Below, piece by piece: positions 10,403-22,627 of a stretch of DNA of 64,000 nucleotides; within the stretch, counting starts at the first letter, position 1; each line of letters begins with the position of its first letter. This DNA is from Cephalotrichum gorgonifer (Eukaryota; Ascomycota; Sordariomycetes; Microascales; Microascaceae): contig ONZQ02000011.1 in NCBI GenBank assembly GCA_900312665.1, positions 1,202,459 to 1,266,458 on the forward strand, read 5' to 3'. Under the pieces are notes generated by a model, which had not been told where the DNA came from, did no database searches, and saw only the letters and a program-made list of their open reading frames with translations. The position numbers and the translations under genes were made by a program.

Positions 10403-11923
10403 TCAAGCCGGGGATTGCTCCGGGATTCCCTCTCACAGTACTCCGTAGGGGCCCCGTCTTGAAGGGGAGAGCAGAAGAAGAGAAGATCGTCGGTGGATAG
10501 GGATGTGGAGGCGATCGGAACGGAACGAAGAGCCCGGTCGCTCCACCCCATTTGTATTTGTACTCTTCATGGGAATTGATGTGATGATGACGATGGGGAG
10601 AAGGGGGGGCCGCTCGGTAGCAGTCCCGGGACACAGACCCCTGTACACTCAGAAGCACGAAACAACAGGGTTTCCAAGTTTTATTTTCTTCAGCCCGGAA
10701 CCGGGAGTGAAATGCAGCTAAGGGGAAGGGGGTGTCTAGCTTTACGACGGCTACCCTGACGGTGTGGTGGACTCCAGCCGCTAGAGAAAGGGTTTCTCAT
10801 GCGGAAGCGAGCCTACACGTGGAAGGTATCATCGCGTGAACACACCGGAAGAAAATTTAGACCTAATTTGTACGGGGAATAATGCCCGTTGCGTATCGAT
10901 ACCGATCATTCCCTATGCATAGAGAGGTTGATATCGACGAGGGTGCAGTGACGAATTCTCTTCAAAGACAGGATCTACGTATTAGCCACCGACGGAACGT
11001 TCCATAACCAGCGACTTTCCTCATCAGGAGGATCGACGGATACTCGTACGCGAGCGAGGGCTCGGAGATGGTCTCCTTCCTTGTCTATATAAGTACTTCA
11101 GTAGGAAGGCGGGGACTATCATCGGAGTTCGCAGGCCCAAGTCGGAGGTACATACTCAGTACAGGCAAGTACTAAGATCGGTGTCCAAATACATCAATCC
11201 ACATTGAGCGATCCCTGCACTTTTGCTGCCGATCCCTGCCGGACCTGCAAAACACTCAAGTACCAGTACTATTAATACCAGGGGGCGACCCATACCCCTG
11301 TCCCCCTGAATAGTCAAGGTAAGGATGAGGGAAGGGTCAAGGATCAATTAGCATCTGATGAGCCCCCACGCACCACCTTCCGGAAGCCGCTAGTGGATCG
11401 ACGGTCACAACTACCGAATCCAGCAGTGTCTATCCGCACCACCGAGCCAGGGGCTCAGGGGTTACTTGTCCTCGTCCAAGCAAAGCAAACCAATCTGTCT
11501 AGAAACGAGATGGGAATGCTACTCTATCCTGCGCTAAACTAACTTCGTTGTAGGGGGGCCGCAGATAAAGGTTTGAACCCAGTCCTTGCCCTCGCTAGCG
11601 CCGCTTCCCCTCCCGTATCCAGCTGCAGAGGCTGGTGCTTGTTCTTTTTCTTGTGAGGCATTTATGAGGCATTTTTCTTGTGCTCATTGAGATAACTCGC
11701 CTCTAAACTCCGCCTTCTAGGCACACTAGACCTCCTATTTTCTGGGAGCGGAAGTGCCGGGGTCAAGGGGGGCTGGCTCGTGCTACTGCACTAAAAAATG
11801 CTTGGTCTACAGGGATGAACAATACTCTATTAATGCTAAGCTTTATTATCTGGAAGCCACCCCCACCGGCTTATCTATTCTTATTTACCACCAACCACGC
11901 CTAGCTACGAAACTAAATACGGC
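10403..11923. other. Intergenic, 1.5 kb
   Basis: No gene seen. It holds the promoter of the rhodopsin-domain gene (TACTCCGTA at 10439-10447) and the 3' side of the FAD oxidase gene. A plus-strand TATATAAG at 11086-11093 has no gene after it. Confidence 0.55.
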
Positions 11924-13735
11924 CTAGGCGATGGGGGCGTAGAAGCTGAACTTGCCCTTGGGGTCATACTTGGTCTTCAGGGCCTTGAGCTTGTCTTGGC
12001 GCCAGCTGTCGCTGCCGTACCACTCCTTGGGGTTCTCGTTTCCGTACGCGTAGTTCACGTACACGGCCTTGTTGGCCGCGCCGCTGCCGCGGTGGATGAT
12101 GTTGCGGAGCTCGTTGCCCAGGGCCTCGGCCTCGGCGTTGAGGGCGTCGCCGCCGGGGGCGTAGGTGATGAGCGGGGCCGTGAGGAGGTTGTCGCCGCGG
12201 AAGGCGTAAGCCGTCGACTTGTCGTCGATGGCCTTGACGCCCTGCAGGGAGTAGCCCTCGAAGAGGAAGAGGGAGCCGCTGAAGGGGGACGTGCCGCTGA
12301 CCTTGGACGCGAAGAGATCGTAGGCCTCTCTCTGGGCGGTGATGTTGTACTTCTCGACGTACAGGGGGAAGCGGGGGTTTATGGTACCCGCCTTCTGGCA
12401 CGGGCCGGCGGCCAGGTCGATGCCCGTCCAGCCTGCCAGGTCGCGGTAATCACCGGCGGTGGGGGTGCCGACGATGGGACCGATGTCATAGAATGGCTTG
12501 GAGTAGATGGGATCAACCACGGAGACGCCCTCCTGGAGGATCCAGAAGAGAATGATGGGCTATAGGAGTGGAATCAGTGTCTCACTCTCCTCTGTTTTCG
12601 CCCGACTGTGTTTCGGGGGCGGGAGGGTACTCACGTTGTTGGGGTCAGCATCGGGGTTGTTCAGCCAGTACGACCAGTTGATGATATCAACGGGCTGCGT
12701 GCCATCCTTGAGCAGGTGCTCGTTGACGGCGGCGTAGACCTCCTCGACCTTCTCGCCGCTGAATATGAGCGTCTCGACGGCCCAGTCGCTGTGCACAATG
12801 TCGTAGATGTTGACGGTGGCGGAGGTCACGATGCCGAAGTTGTGGCCGGCGCCTTGCATGGCCCACCAGAGGTCCGAGTCCCGGTTGATGGTCTTGATGG
12901 AACCGTCCGCTAGCACAACGCGGAGCGAGACCCATTGGTCCGAGATGAGGCCGTGGTGACCCTGCAGCCAACCGTGACCACCACCCAAAGCGGGGCCCAT
13001 GTAACTGACGCACTCACATGTACCAGTCACTAATAAGAAAGCCACCTCGTTAGTGAGTCCGTCCATTGGTACTCTTGAGTCCCAGCGTTGCAGCGAAAGG
13101 GTGGGTGCACGGCACACTGGGACAGGAACTGCAACTCACCCGTCTGTTTCCCCGCGGCCCACAGAGTGTCGGTGACCTTCTTGGACATGGTCCCGCCGCC
13201 GATCGTGGCTGTCTTGCCGTCCGCAGAGACCTGGACGCTGCTGAGGTTCTCAAGGAAGATCTCAACGCCACTATCCATGGCGCCCAGGGTAGTTAAGGCG
13301 CCGTGGGCGGTATTGTACGCAAGGAACGGCACATTCTTCTTGTTTGCGAATTTCACCTTTACCCCCCCGCCGACGTACTGTGTCAGCAACTACTTTTTCT
13401 ATTCGTTCCGAAATAGACCATTGCTCATAAAAGTCATCAGTGGAAAATGATTCGCTTACCGTCTCGGCGACGTCTTGCTCCGTGCAGGGAATGACGACCA
13501 CCTGGGGCTGCGGCGTGGCCAGTACTGACCATCGCGTCGTCGCCCTCGTGAACTCGGACGAGCCCGGGTAGTACACCTTTGCACACTTGGAGAGGGCCGT
13601 CCCGAGCGCCTTCGCGTCGCAGCTAGTGGGACAGCTGCCGGTCAGGCTATCCTGACGGGCGGCGACGGGTAGGCTGGGGAGGGCGTGGGCCGTGGTAGCC
13701 CAGGCGGCGGCCAGTGTAGCAGCGATGAGCTTCAT
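11924..13735 (-). CDS. Secreted FAD-linked oxidase, berberine-bridge-enzyme-like
   Basis: Extracellular or secretory-pathway flavoprotein of the VAO/PCMH superfamily (FAD_binding_4 plus C-terminal BBE domain), an oxidase of sugars, alcohols or secondary metabolites. Exons 13460-13735, 13140-13377, 12635-13029 and 11924-12559 give 514 residues, in frame at every join. Residues 1-19 (MKLIAATLAAAWATTAHA) are a signal peptide. The FAD domain shows NTAHGAL, whose His is the likely covalent flavin ligand, IGGGTMSKKVTDTLWAAGKQT, and TGTCECVSYMGPALGGGHG, whose second Cys is a candidate second flavin link. DLWWAMQGAGHNFGIVT is the conserved substrate-domain entry. The BBE end motif is YVNYAYGNENPKEWYGSDSW, close to the stop. 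Substrate is unknown; no biosynthetic backbone gene is nearby. Confidence 0.93.
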
Positions 13736-16293
13736 CTTGGGAACCAACGGACGGACGGATGGGTGATGGTGGTGGGGGGAGGGACGGGATCGACGGAGTG
13801 ACGACAACCTACAATGCAGTGGGAAAAGCAAAGAACGGAGTTGTGCGAGGAAACGAGGGAACCACCGACCAAAGTTTGGGAGGAGGGAGTGGGCTGCTAG
13901 ACACAGAGGACTCCGGGGGGTGTTCGGCTGCAGCAAGTCATATTTATGAGTGAACGACACTGGGAGATTACCTCCTCGCGTGGTTATTGGGGCTCCCCAC
14001 ACAGGGCTCGGAACGGACCTGCACCCTGGACCCATGTCCGTGGCGCATTCACTAGTATGTATTATTGCAGGACACAGAGAGGTATGGGGAGTACATAGCA
14101 AGACGAGAAGCCCAGTCGAAGTATACTCTATACACAGAGTAGCAGGTGTGGTCTCCTGCGCCGCCGTGACGTCGCAACGAGGATTTAAACCCAGCACTAA
14201 GTCCGCACTTGGACAGACCTTCCATCTGGCTCCACCTCCACACACACCTTGGCGCGACCTAAGATTTGCATACATAAAAACAGTACCTGTACTTGTATTG
14301 GGACAAGTATCTGGTAACGCTAAGGGATACTACTCCAAGTGCGCTAATTGCCGGGGCAATCCTCAAGCGTCCGCGCAAGCCCAGCTAGCGCTTCCGAATC
14401 AAGGATCGTGTTATTACGAGTTATTGACACTGCTTTCATTCTGCTTGCCCACTTTCGCTGTGAACACGATTATTACCTGTAACACTATCGTCTGTGGCAG
14501 TGAGAATCCCTGCTCCAATATACTGGTGGTGCATTGTGCCAAGCACGGAGCATTCCAGAAGAGAACTTCTGGTCAATGCTATTGGCATCGTGCTGTGGGT
14601 ACGGCGGCTTGGGTACAGAGACCTCGCTTATGACACCAGAGGTTGAATCGCAGGTCAAGATGGTCAAGACTGGTAGTATTATCTATCCACCTCAGTCGCT
14701 ACTGCTGCAGGTACGGAGTAGTTAGTGTTATTGGCCCCTGTTTGGCAAGAGAGGCCGGGCCCTCTATTCAAATCTTGGCCGGGCTTGGTTCGTTCCGGAA
14801 GCGACGGTCAAGGTTCTCGACAATTCCCTCAGAGGCTGGACCCGACTCGCTCCATTACCCCCTGTTCCCCTGTAAATGGCCCCGCCGGGAGCACGAGCAC
14901 AACGGTAATAATAATACTTGCATGCCTACGGAGTATAGCCCCTACTTGTACTCTTCAGCCGACAAGGGTAGAGCCCCGCGCTATCCGGAGTCCGGAACCC
15001 GGAGTCCTCCGGAGCAATGGCTCCACTTCGTCCCTTCTGACAGTGGGGATGCCTCTGTCTGGAGGGACAGTCGGATACGTTGAGCTGCTATGGGCCACTT
15101 ATTCCTCTACACCCCCCACCCCCCCCCCCGCCCAAACGGCCCGCTTCGTCTTGCTCCTTTAACGTTCTGTGCTATGGCCGTGCCTGGCCGGATGGCCATC
15201 GCGTACCGGCCCTAGGCCCCCAGATTACTTACTTGTAGTCAGACATTAGTTAATGATGACTTTCCGAACCAACTACCGGCTAGCCCCCAACCCGCCTTGG
15301 TTGCAGGACGCCGATTGGGTCCGTAGTTCGGCTCGGCTCCTCGGATGGTCGGGTCCCACAACATACGTAATCCGCTCGCTTGCCATGGGTGTGGCTGTAG
15401 CCATGTAATGCCCAATGCGCGGCACTGCAGTGCCGGGGATGGGAATGAGAATGGGGATTGGAACCCTTCTTCTGCCTTAGAACTTCGAGAGTGGGTCAGT
15501 CACTTAGCCGACTCCATCTTCCGTTGCGCTTGAAAGAATGATCCCGTGATTAGAGGTGCAGCTTGTGGGCCAAGACGTAATGAATGCCGGTAGCCGGCAC
15601 CCTTGCGGGACACTCATTTTATACCTATCATCTCAGACCTAATATCTATTCGGAACTTTGAGGAGCCGGGGCTTAAACCACGTCCCCCAAGTCCAGGCAA
15701 AGACTACTCTGCACCCCACCATGATGAGCCGAATACGGATGCCGACCGTCGTTCTTCAGTTGTGGTCAAGGAATAAGAAGCAAACAAGGAGAACCAGGCC
15801 AGTATCCAGAGCGATCTAGAGCCAGAGCGGCGGGAGATCCCTAGGTTTTAATCTAGGTCTCTACAATAGTAAGAATGCTGACGAACGCAACATGGCTTGA
15901 GCTAACCAGTTAGGTAGTAACTCGAGAAGCATCGACCAGTTCATACCTAGATACTGATAGTGATGGCATCCATATTACTTACTGTCCAGGACTTCATATT
16001 CAGTTGGCAGAAGGATATCACCTAGCTCTATATATCCCACTATTAGATAACCGCTAGAACTATGGCAAGCAAGTCCAAACCAAGCTATAGCAGGAGTTCT
16101 GTTTGTAGCACTGAGGCGATGACAAGGCAGTCCTAGAGCACGTAAGTTATCACACTATTCGCAGCTCCATATGGAATCCGCTGAGTTCATCCCAGCGCGT
16201 GCTGCGTCGATGGCCAAAAGGGGTTGGCTGGTAGAACATAGGGCCATGCGAACTCAGGATAGGTGCGAGTGGCTGAACTTTTCTATAGGAATA
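13736..16293. other. Intergenic, 2.6 kb, between two flavoprotein genes
   Basis: No gene seen. It includes the FAD-oxidase promoter, with a minus-strand AT-rich ATAAATAT near 13937-13947. Two TACGGAGTA 9-mers lie at 14712-14720 and 14927-14935. There is a C-rich run at 15110-15130. An AT-richer section at about 15840-16160 may be a decayed repeat; no terminal repeats or coding remnants were recognised. Confidence 0.5.
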
Positions 16294-18060
16294 TTATCGC
16301 GGTGCTTTCGCTACGTATTTCTTGGGACGTCTACCCTCCCCATCGCTCGAGGTTTTGCACCTACCCCTACCGACCCCTATTTTCCTGCTCGCTCCGCGGC
16401 ACCTTTGTCCCTTCATAGACTGATGCACTCGCCAGGGGACTTCGACTCCAAAGTCATCGGCCACCCTCAGTGACGAGACGACACACCCCTCTAGCAAGAC
16501 CATTCCATCCCAGCACCAGGCGCCCACCAGCCAGACGTTGTCCTCGCCATTCACCCACTGGTGGCCGCCCCCGCCGATCTCCTCGGTAGCCCTCCTCGAC
16601 TCACCCAGGACCTTCTCCACGATAGCCCTGCTCTCGGCAGTTCGCAGCGTCCTCGTGAACTTGGCGCTGTGCAGCGTGGACTTCGGGTTCAGGGGTTCTT
16701 GCAGGGGAGACGTGCATACCGTGATGCCGCTGGGCATGGTGTGTACGGCTTCCGATCTCGAGCCGTGCTCAGAGAATCTCGTCGTGAACGTGATAGCCTG
16801 CGCTGGACCAGCGCATCCGTTCTGGCCCGAGCATCTCGGAGCGGGCCGCTCGTGGCTCTCTGCCCGGGAGTAGTTCCCTATCTCTCCCTCCGCGCCCAGG
16901 GGCTCGACGACATGGCTCTCAACCTGTATCGTGGGGATCTTGCCCAGCGTGCCCACGAGAGGCTTGAAGATCCTGCCCGTTACGTCCGGCGACACGGCGA
17001 GAACCACGCGGTCAAAGGTTTCTTCGAGGTCTTCCATGACCCCATCCTTCGTCAACCTCCACCTCACGGTAACGCCCTGCGAGTTTGCCTCCGGCCTGAC
17101 CTCCAACACCCGCGCTCCCAGGCGGATATCGTTCATACAGTCGGATAGCCTTGACTGCACCACGCCGGCTCCCCCGCAGACGACGTAGTGCTGGCGGCCG
17201 TGCGATAGCTTCTTGTAGCTGACGAGGTCGCTCGCCGGGAAGCGCAGGAGTTCATCGTGGGAGCACGTCGACACGTTGCTCATCAGGGGGAGGAGGTAAT
17301 GGGACACGTATCTCCGCGGAAGCCAGATCCTCTCCAGGTACTCTGAAACAGTCTCGCATTCGCCACCCCGCGAAGACTTCCCGGGAGCGGTGCCCGGTCG
17401 GATGAGGAAGCACGCAATCGTGAACCAGAACTGGCAGACGATCAGGTATAGAATCTCCACAACGTGAGAAAGTACGCCCCTTTCTGCTGGGCGCGGTGGT
17501 ATCACCTTGTGCAGATTCGAGGCGTGAACGAAGTAGGTCCCCGGAGCGCTGCCGACCTTCCCCTCTGCCTCCGGCGCTGGCCGGACAGTAGCGTCGCCGC
17601 CAGTCCTGGATCTTGATCCCGACCCGGACCGCGCAGGGGCCTTCATGAGAGACTTTGCAAAGACGAAAAGGAATCGAACCGGGTGGATGGGAATGCCCAA
17701 GTACTCGTACATACACAGCAGATTTGCATAGTACCCACCGGCCAGGGCGCGCATGGGGAGGTCGAGCCGCTCAACGGCTCCCGTCTTCACATTCTTGATG
17801 TCTACGGATGCCGAGTCGAAGGCGAGTCCGTTTCCCTGTGATGATATTAGCTACTCGTACGGTCAAGCAGGAACTTGACGTCCGGTTGTTTTCCCGCTTA
17901 CTTGCTCGAACAGGGTCACTTCATATCTCCCCTTGTTGTCGGTAGCTAGTAGGTGTGCGGTGGTCAGGCCTGCTAATCCGGTCCCGATGACCGCTACCCG
18001 GCTCTTGGGTGGTCGGCCGCTCTCCATACTGATATCTTTCCTCGGGGGGACCGTTGACAC
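16294..18060 (-). CDS. FAD/NAD(P)-binding amine-oxidase-like protein
   Basis: Flavin-dependent oxidoreductase of the NAD(P)-binding-8/amine-oxidase type. Two exons, 17902-18060 and 16294-17835, joined in phase 0 over a 66-nt intron (donor GTAAGC), give 566 residues; MESGRPPK 11 residues inside is an alternative start. The N-terminal VAVIGTGLAGLTTAHLL is the dinucleotide-binding fold, followed by LFEQGNGLAFDSASVDI. The middle has a hydrophobic segment (ILYLIVCQFWFTIACFLI, about 168-185) that may anchor the protein to a membrane. FDRVVLAVSPDVTGRIFKPL and the late WLVGAWCWDGMVLLEGCVVS match the second FAD contact of the family. The substrate cannot be told; fatty-acyl desaturation- or carotenoid-like roles are possible. 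Confidence 0.82.
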
Positions 18061-18972
18061 GGATTGGAATTAGGTCAGCCCGGCTCCAATGTCGGCGGAG
18101 TGATTCAGTGCCGTGTAAGACGCAGACCCTGTTTTCAAGCGCCTTTGTTAAACTGTTCGTTGGAATCCTTCAGTAGTTGTCAGTGAAACCGGAGGGATGA
18201 GAATGCTCGATGGCTAGAATTTGAAGAAAAAAAATAGATTTACCACTATTAGCACTTGGCAAAAGGGGTGTAATTAAAGCTAAAGCTAGTTAGTGGCTGT
18301 TGAGTCGATCGTCACATTTCAAGCCGAGGTCCCTGTCACTATGTGGATCCGTGCCCCATATTTTCCTCGTCCAGAGCAGGCTCGCATTCGCTTTTCCTGC
18401 GGAATCATCCCATCTTCTTCCATTTCGAGATCCGCGAGTGGGGCAGATTTTCTTTGATCGCCCATGGTGGCTGCCCTGCCAGCTTGGAGTCGGGGCGCTT
18501 GGCTGAACGGGCGCTAGCTACGCGTTGCTCCGATCCCGAAGCCATTGGATTAGCTTAATACCACGGCACAACTGTTGATCCGTCTTCAACTCAACTAGTA
18601 CTTGATGGTCATTAATTATGCGTATACTGATTATTAATCTGGGCGCTCTTATTGATCGCTTGGTTGTGTTTCTTTGCTCCAGGGTCATTCATATCGGGCT
18701 AGACCGAAACTCCAACTAATAAGCTGGCCACTTAAAGTGGAGACCTAGCCGTGTCCTTGCTCGAGCTTGTATGGTCAGTCAGACGCGATGGATCGATTCC
18801 GGTCGGTCGGGTCAGCCGGCCCGTGACGTGTTCCCTATATCTCTTGGATGAGCGCCCCTCCTCTCCTCCCACATCCATCCCTGGGGCAATTCTGTGTCCA
18901 AAAACAACACAAAACATCTCCAAAGCATAATACCTCTCTCCCGTTTACACAGCTTACCAAAAACATCTCGTC
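18061..18972. promoter_or_regulatory. Divergent promoter region
   Basis: 912 bp between the divergent amine-oxidase-like gene and the small membrane-protein gene. It has an AT-rich patch at about 18220-18290 and a C/A-rich leader just before 18973. No specific operator was recognised. Confidence 0.5.
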
Positions 18973-19476
18973 ATGTCGCGCTTCTTCCCCCACGCCACCT
19001 ACGCGGAAGACCAGCCCCTCGCCCACACAATCCTGTGGACTCACGTCCTCACTCGCGCCGTGACGACCGGTAGTGTCGTCGGGCTCGGCATCTTCTCCGC
19101 CCGGGAAGCCTCGCGCCGGCTATCCCCTACAAAAGCTGCCCTGCCAGCCCTGTTTCCCCGCCTCATCCGTACTGCTGGCACCTCTACAATCGCAACCGTG
19201 GGCGTGGTGACCCTAGGGACCGTAGCTCGTATGTGGGGAAGGCAGGACATTGAGTGGCAAGATCGGAGCTGGCGGTTGATGGCGAACTCGGGGCAGTTGA
19301 GCGTGGATGACTGGACCTACCCCAGCATGATTGCTGCGGTACTGGCAGCTGGGGCTAGCGGCCGGCTGGTGGGTGCGGGCCCAAGGGGCGTAATTGGAGT
19401 TGCTGGGCTGGGAAGCGTAGCCGGAACGGTGGGATATCTTGGATCGCTGGCGTTGGGGAAACCCACCCACTCATAG
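18973..19476 (+). CDS. Small membrane protein, DUF1757-like
   Basis: Single-exon gene for 167 residues. It has an N-terminal YAEDQPLAHTILWTHVLTRAV, a hydrophobic Gly-rich segment (TGSVVGLGIFSA), another after LIRTAGTSTIATVGVVTLGTV, the strongly conserved-looking ARMWGRQDIEWQDRSWRLM, and two more short Gly/Ala-rich hydrophobic stretches up to the end. The layout of three to four short helices around a WQDRSWR core resembles the fungal family of unknown function DUF1757, quoted from memory. Localisation could be mitochondrial or another internal membrane. The A/C-rich leader and CATCTCGTCATGTC context support the start. Confidence 0.7.
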   Translation: MSRFFPHATYAEDQPLAHTILWTHVLTRAVTTGSVVGLGIFSAREASRRLSPTKAALPALFPRLIRTAGTSTIATVGVVTLGTVARMWGRQDIEWQDRSWRLMANSGQLSVDDWTYPSMIAAVLAAGASGRLVGAGPRGVIGVAGLGSVAGTVGYLGSLALGKPTHS

Positions 19477-20757
19477 TTGAGCCAAGATATTCCAGCTAGA
19501 GAAGCAGGGTAGTGTATCATATGTATTTATAGTGTACTTTTAGTCTTGAATAAGGTTTCCACAACCCTTCTCATCTCTATAGTCCCCAGCCGGCTCAGCT
19601 AGCTTTTCTCTACTGCGTAGCCGGACTTGTCTTCCTGGGTGGCCAGGGCGATACCATAGATCGGAATTTACTTACCCCGGTTACCGTATTTCTCATGTTA
19701 TAGATGGTGCGGGATCAACCCCATGGCTGCTGTGGGTGGTGAACAGGTACATCGTAAAGCCTTAAAACAATGGTAGGTATGATACGGTCCGAGGGACAAA
19801 ACCCAAGCCTGCCCAGTTGTCCCATGTATAAGTAGGGAGACTGCAGAGTGGCGCAAGAGGAGGAGCGGCTTGCGGGTCTCCTTGAATCACACGACCTCTC
19901 CCGGGGCTCGGGTGTTGACATAGGACGTAGGCTTGTGTCACTTTGCGGTTGGGTCGGCAGTATTTTATCTCCATGCCGCCGGCGTAAGGCACGAGGCTCA
20001 AGAAATGTTCCACCTTCGCGTTTCTCTGCGACAGAATCGGAGCTATCTCCATCCTACCAATGCGAGACAGGAGACAAGACTATGTAGGAACAGCAAACCA
20101 ATAAGCATCCCAATAGCTATAACACAGTTGATCTTCCGCACTTGCTGGTGGAACTATATTAGTTAACTTAATATAGCCGGTGTATTACTCGGCTGTCAAT
20201 GTAAGCTACTCTATTTGATCAGTGGTTGGTTTCAGCGAGGGTCTGCTCACTCCGGGATAAGAATGCCTATGCCCACACTAGCTCAGATGGAATCGGAATC
20301 GATTCAGGACATCCTCTGCTAACGAGACTCGTGTTCGGCTAGCTTCATCTCAGATCACACTAGGCCGTTATCCTGAGCCCGTTACGCGAGAAGGACCTAT
20401 GATGGAAGCATTTTCTCCGGGACCATGAGGATTAAACCCAGAATCATTCACTACAGCACAAGTGGGCAAATAATACATTATACCATGTTTTCTTCTAATG
20501 ATAGATCGACAAACAGATCCATCTACCTTGAGGAATCACCCAGGCCTAGCAGACATGAAGATTTACCTTTGCCCAGCCCAGCTGCGGACAGTTCCTCCAT
20601 CCTACCCTAGGATATGGCTTTGCTCCTGTACACAGTAACGACAAGAAAGTACTCAATGATATCAATGCTGCTCCTCAACTTTCTCAACTATATCCATGCA
20701 ATTGCCTCATGACCAACCAACCCCTTTTCTCCTTTCCCCTTTCCCCCCTTTGGCCCT
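19477..20757. other. Intergenic between convergent genes, 1.3 kb
   Basis: No gene seen; it holds the 3' flanks of two convergent genes. A near-palindrome CTATATTA-GTTAAC-TTAATATAG lies at 20154-20176. Confidence 0.55.
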
Positions 20758-21467
20758 CTACGAAAACATCCCCATAGGATCGTCGTCCTCCTCGTCGTCC
20801 TCCACAACTACCACCTCCTTCTTCTTCGTGAAATCCGCCCGGCAGAACGGACAGCACCCCTTGCTCTGCAGCCACGGCCCCACGCACTCCAGATCGAACT
20901 TGTGACTCTTGTGGCACGGCAGCTCCACGACGAGGCAGTACTTGTCGTCGAGGAACCTCTCGGCGCAGATGGGGCAGCTCTCGTCCTCGCCCAGCTTCTT
21001 CCGGTTCACCCTCTCCAGCCCGTCGAGGAACTCCTGGCCCACCCCGTGCACGGTCTCGGGCGGGTCGAGTATGTCGTCCTCGAGCGCCGAGACGAGCTGG
21101 GTGAGGAAGTCGCGGTTCTCGGGGGAGGGTGCAGTGGTGGCCAGGGTCTCCATCTGCTCCTGGACGAGGCGGAGGAGGCGGGTGACGTCGACGGGGGTGG
21201 GCATCGCGTGCGGGTTGTGGTGGGTCGGGGAGCTGATGGTGGAGGAGCGGGCGGTGGGCGCGGCGGTGGTGGAGATCTGGTCGAGGAAGGAGTAGAAGGT
21301 GGACATGTCGACGCGGCGGGTGGAGGAGTCGTCGGACTGGGGCTTTGGCTTTATGCCGTGCTCAACTGGAACGGAGGGGGAGGGCCATGTTAGGAGGGGA
21401 GCTCGTTCGGCTGGCTATGGAGGGGTAATTGGTTCAACTGAAACTTGCCTTCGTATTGTGTAGCCAT
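20758..21467 (-). CDS. RING-type zinc finger protein (putative E3 ligase)
   Basis: Probable ubiquitin ligase. Exon 1 (21449-21467) encodes only MATQYE plus one base; exon 2 is 20758-21365; together 208 residues. The intron uses a GC donor (GCAAGT) with branch CCTAAC and acceptor TTCCAG; the nearest GT donor would put a stop straight after the join. Skipping exon 1 would leave Met27 as the start. The RING occupies residues 137-181: C137-x2-C140, C157, H161, D164, C167, C178-x2-C181, in ELPCHKSHKFDLECVGPWL. Asp164 stands where RING-H2 domains have His. The C-terminus is acidic (VVVVEDDEEDDDPMG). Substrates are unknown. Confidence 0.88.
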
Positions 21468-22627
21468 TGTTGCTGAGGACAGTGGTTAGGAGGGACAGGC
21501 ACTAGATATTCTATTCGCAGTTTGTGTGGCTAGATCGGAGCTTCCCGCGGCGTTTGAGGGTATCACGAGATTGTGGAAAGGAGCGGGTGTAGGTAGTCTG
21601 GCAGGCAGTTGTGCTGTCGCAAGCAGTCCTGCGCAAGCTCGAAGCCGCCTGGAAGCTTGAACCCCGCAAATGGTGGGTAGTGGGTTATACCTTTTACAAG
21701 GGTAAATGTACTCAATAAGCCTGAATAATGTGTGTTTAGTGCGATACACTTCTGATTAGCGATACTGCCCAGCGCTGTCATTTATTCATGCTGGTCTCCA
21801 GACATGCTTGCTCCATGGCGCGCATACACCCTCGAGGTCGGGCTCGGTGCTCTACGCGGCAGACTACGCCTTCGGTCGGGACAGACTATTTTCTTTTCCG
21901 TTCTTTCCACGCCATTGATATTTTTCCCCAAGTGATTCAAAGCCTCAGGTCTAGACAATACTGACCATCAGTTCCCTTACCAAACCCTTTGGGCCAACGT
22001 GGGTTGGTATCCGAGGTCCTGAATCACACTCCCATGGCAGCACCAATTGGTGATAATTTCCTTCCGAACTTCTTGAGAGCCTAAGCAGAGTGTCCCCGCG
22101 ACCCTGGGCAAGCCTCGGGAGATACATATCAAATCCAACGAGATAGGCGTCATGGATGAGGGGCCACACGACCCTGGCTTCCAAGATGAAGGGTCCGGCG
22201 ATCCAGTGATTCCAATGGCAGACCGAGTGGCAGGTGCCATGCAGATCATGTCTCTGACGCGATTTAAGCTTCCCAGTCCCAAAGCCCAGCGAAGTGGGTT
22301 CCGTTTCCGTCCCCGTCGCTGCTGACGCCCCGATAAGATGATAAGACGCCACCAAAAACACCTCGGAACCCCGCGATTCGCCTATCTACCCCACCAAGAC
22401 CGGAGCCCAGCCTGCCGCTGCCTGTGTCACAACTTGACTCCAAACCCATTCCACCCCCCCTCGCTCTCGTTCCCCCTCTTTGATTCTTCTTGGTCTGTTC
22501 TGTTCCGTCCGTTCCGCGACATTCATTCATCTCCGACCTGGGACGGAAAAGGAGCCCTTCCTGTCAGCCGACCAGCTGCCTGCCCGCGAGTTACGAGACG
22601 AGAATAAAAAGCGAGACGGGGATAATA
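21468..22627. promoter_or_regulatory. Divergent promoter region, RING gene / riboflavin kinase gene
   Basis: 1.16 kb between two divergent genes. The last 200 bp before riboflavin kinase are C/T-rich, as in leaders of constitutively expressed fungal genes. A 136-codon minus-strand ORF (21951-22361) has no recognisable domain and is not called. Confidence 0.5.

Noticed and set aside
20154..20176. Near-palindrome around GTTAAC
   Set aside because: AT-rich, in a convergent 3' region, off-centre by one base; too likely by chance.
21951..22361. 136-codon minus-strand ORF between RING and FMN1
   Set aside because: No domain or start context; it lies in a divergent promoter region.
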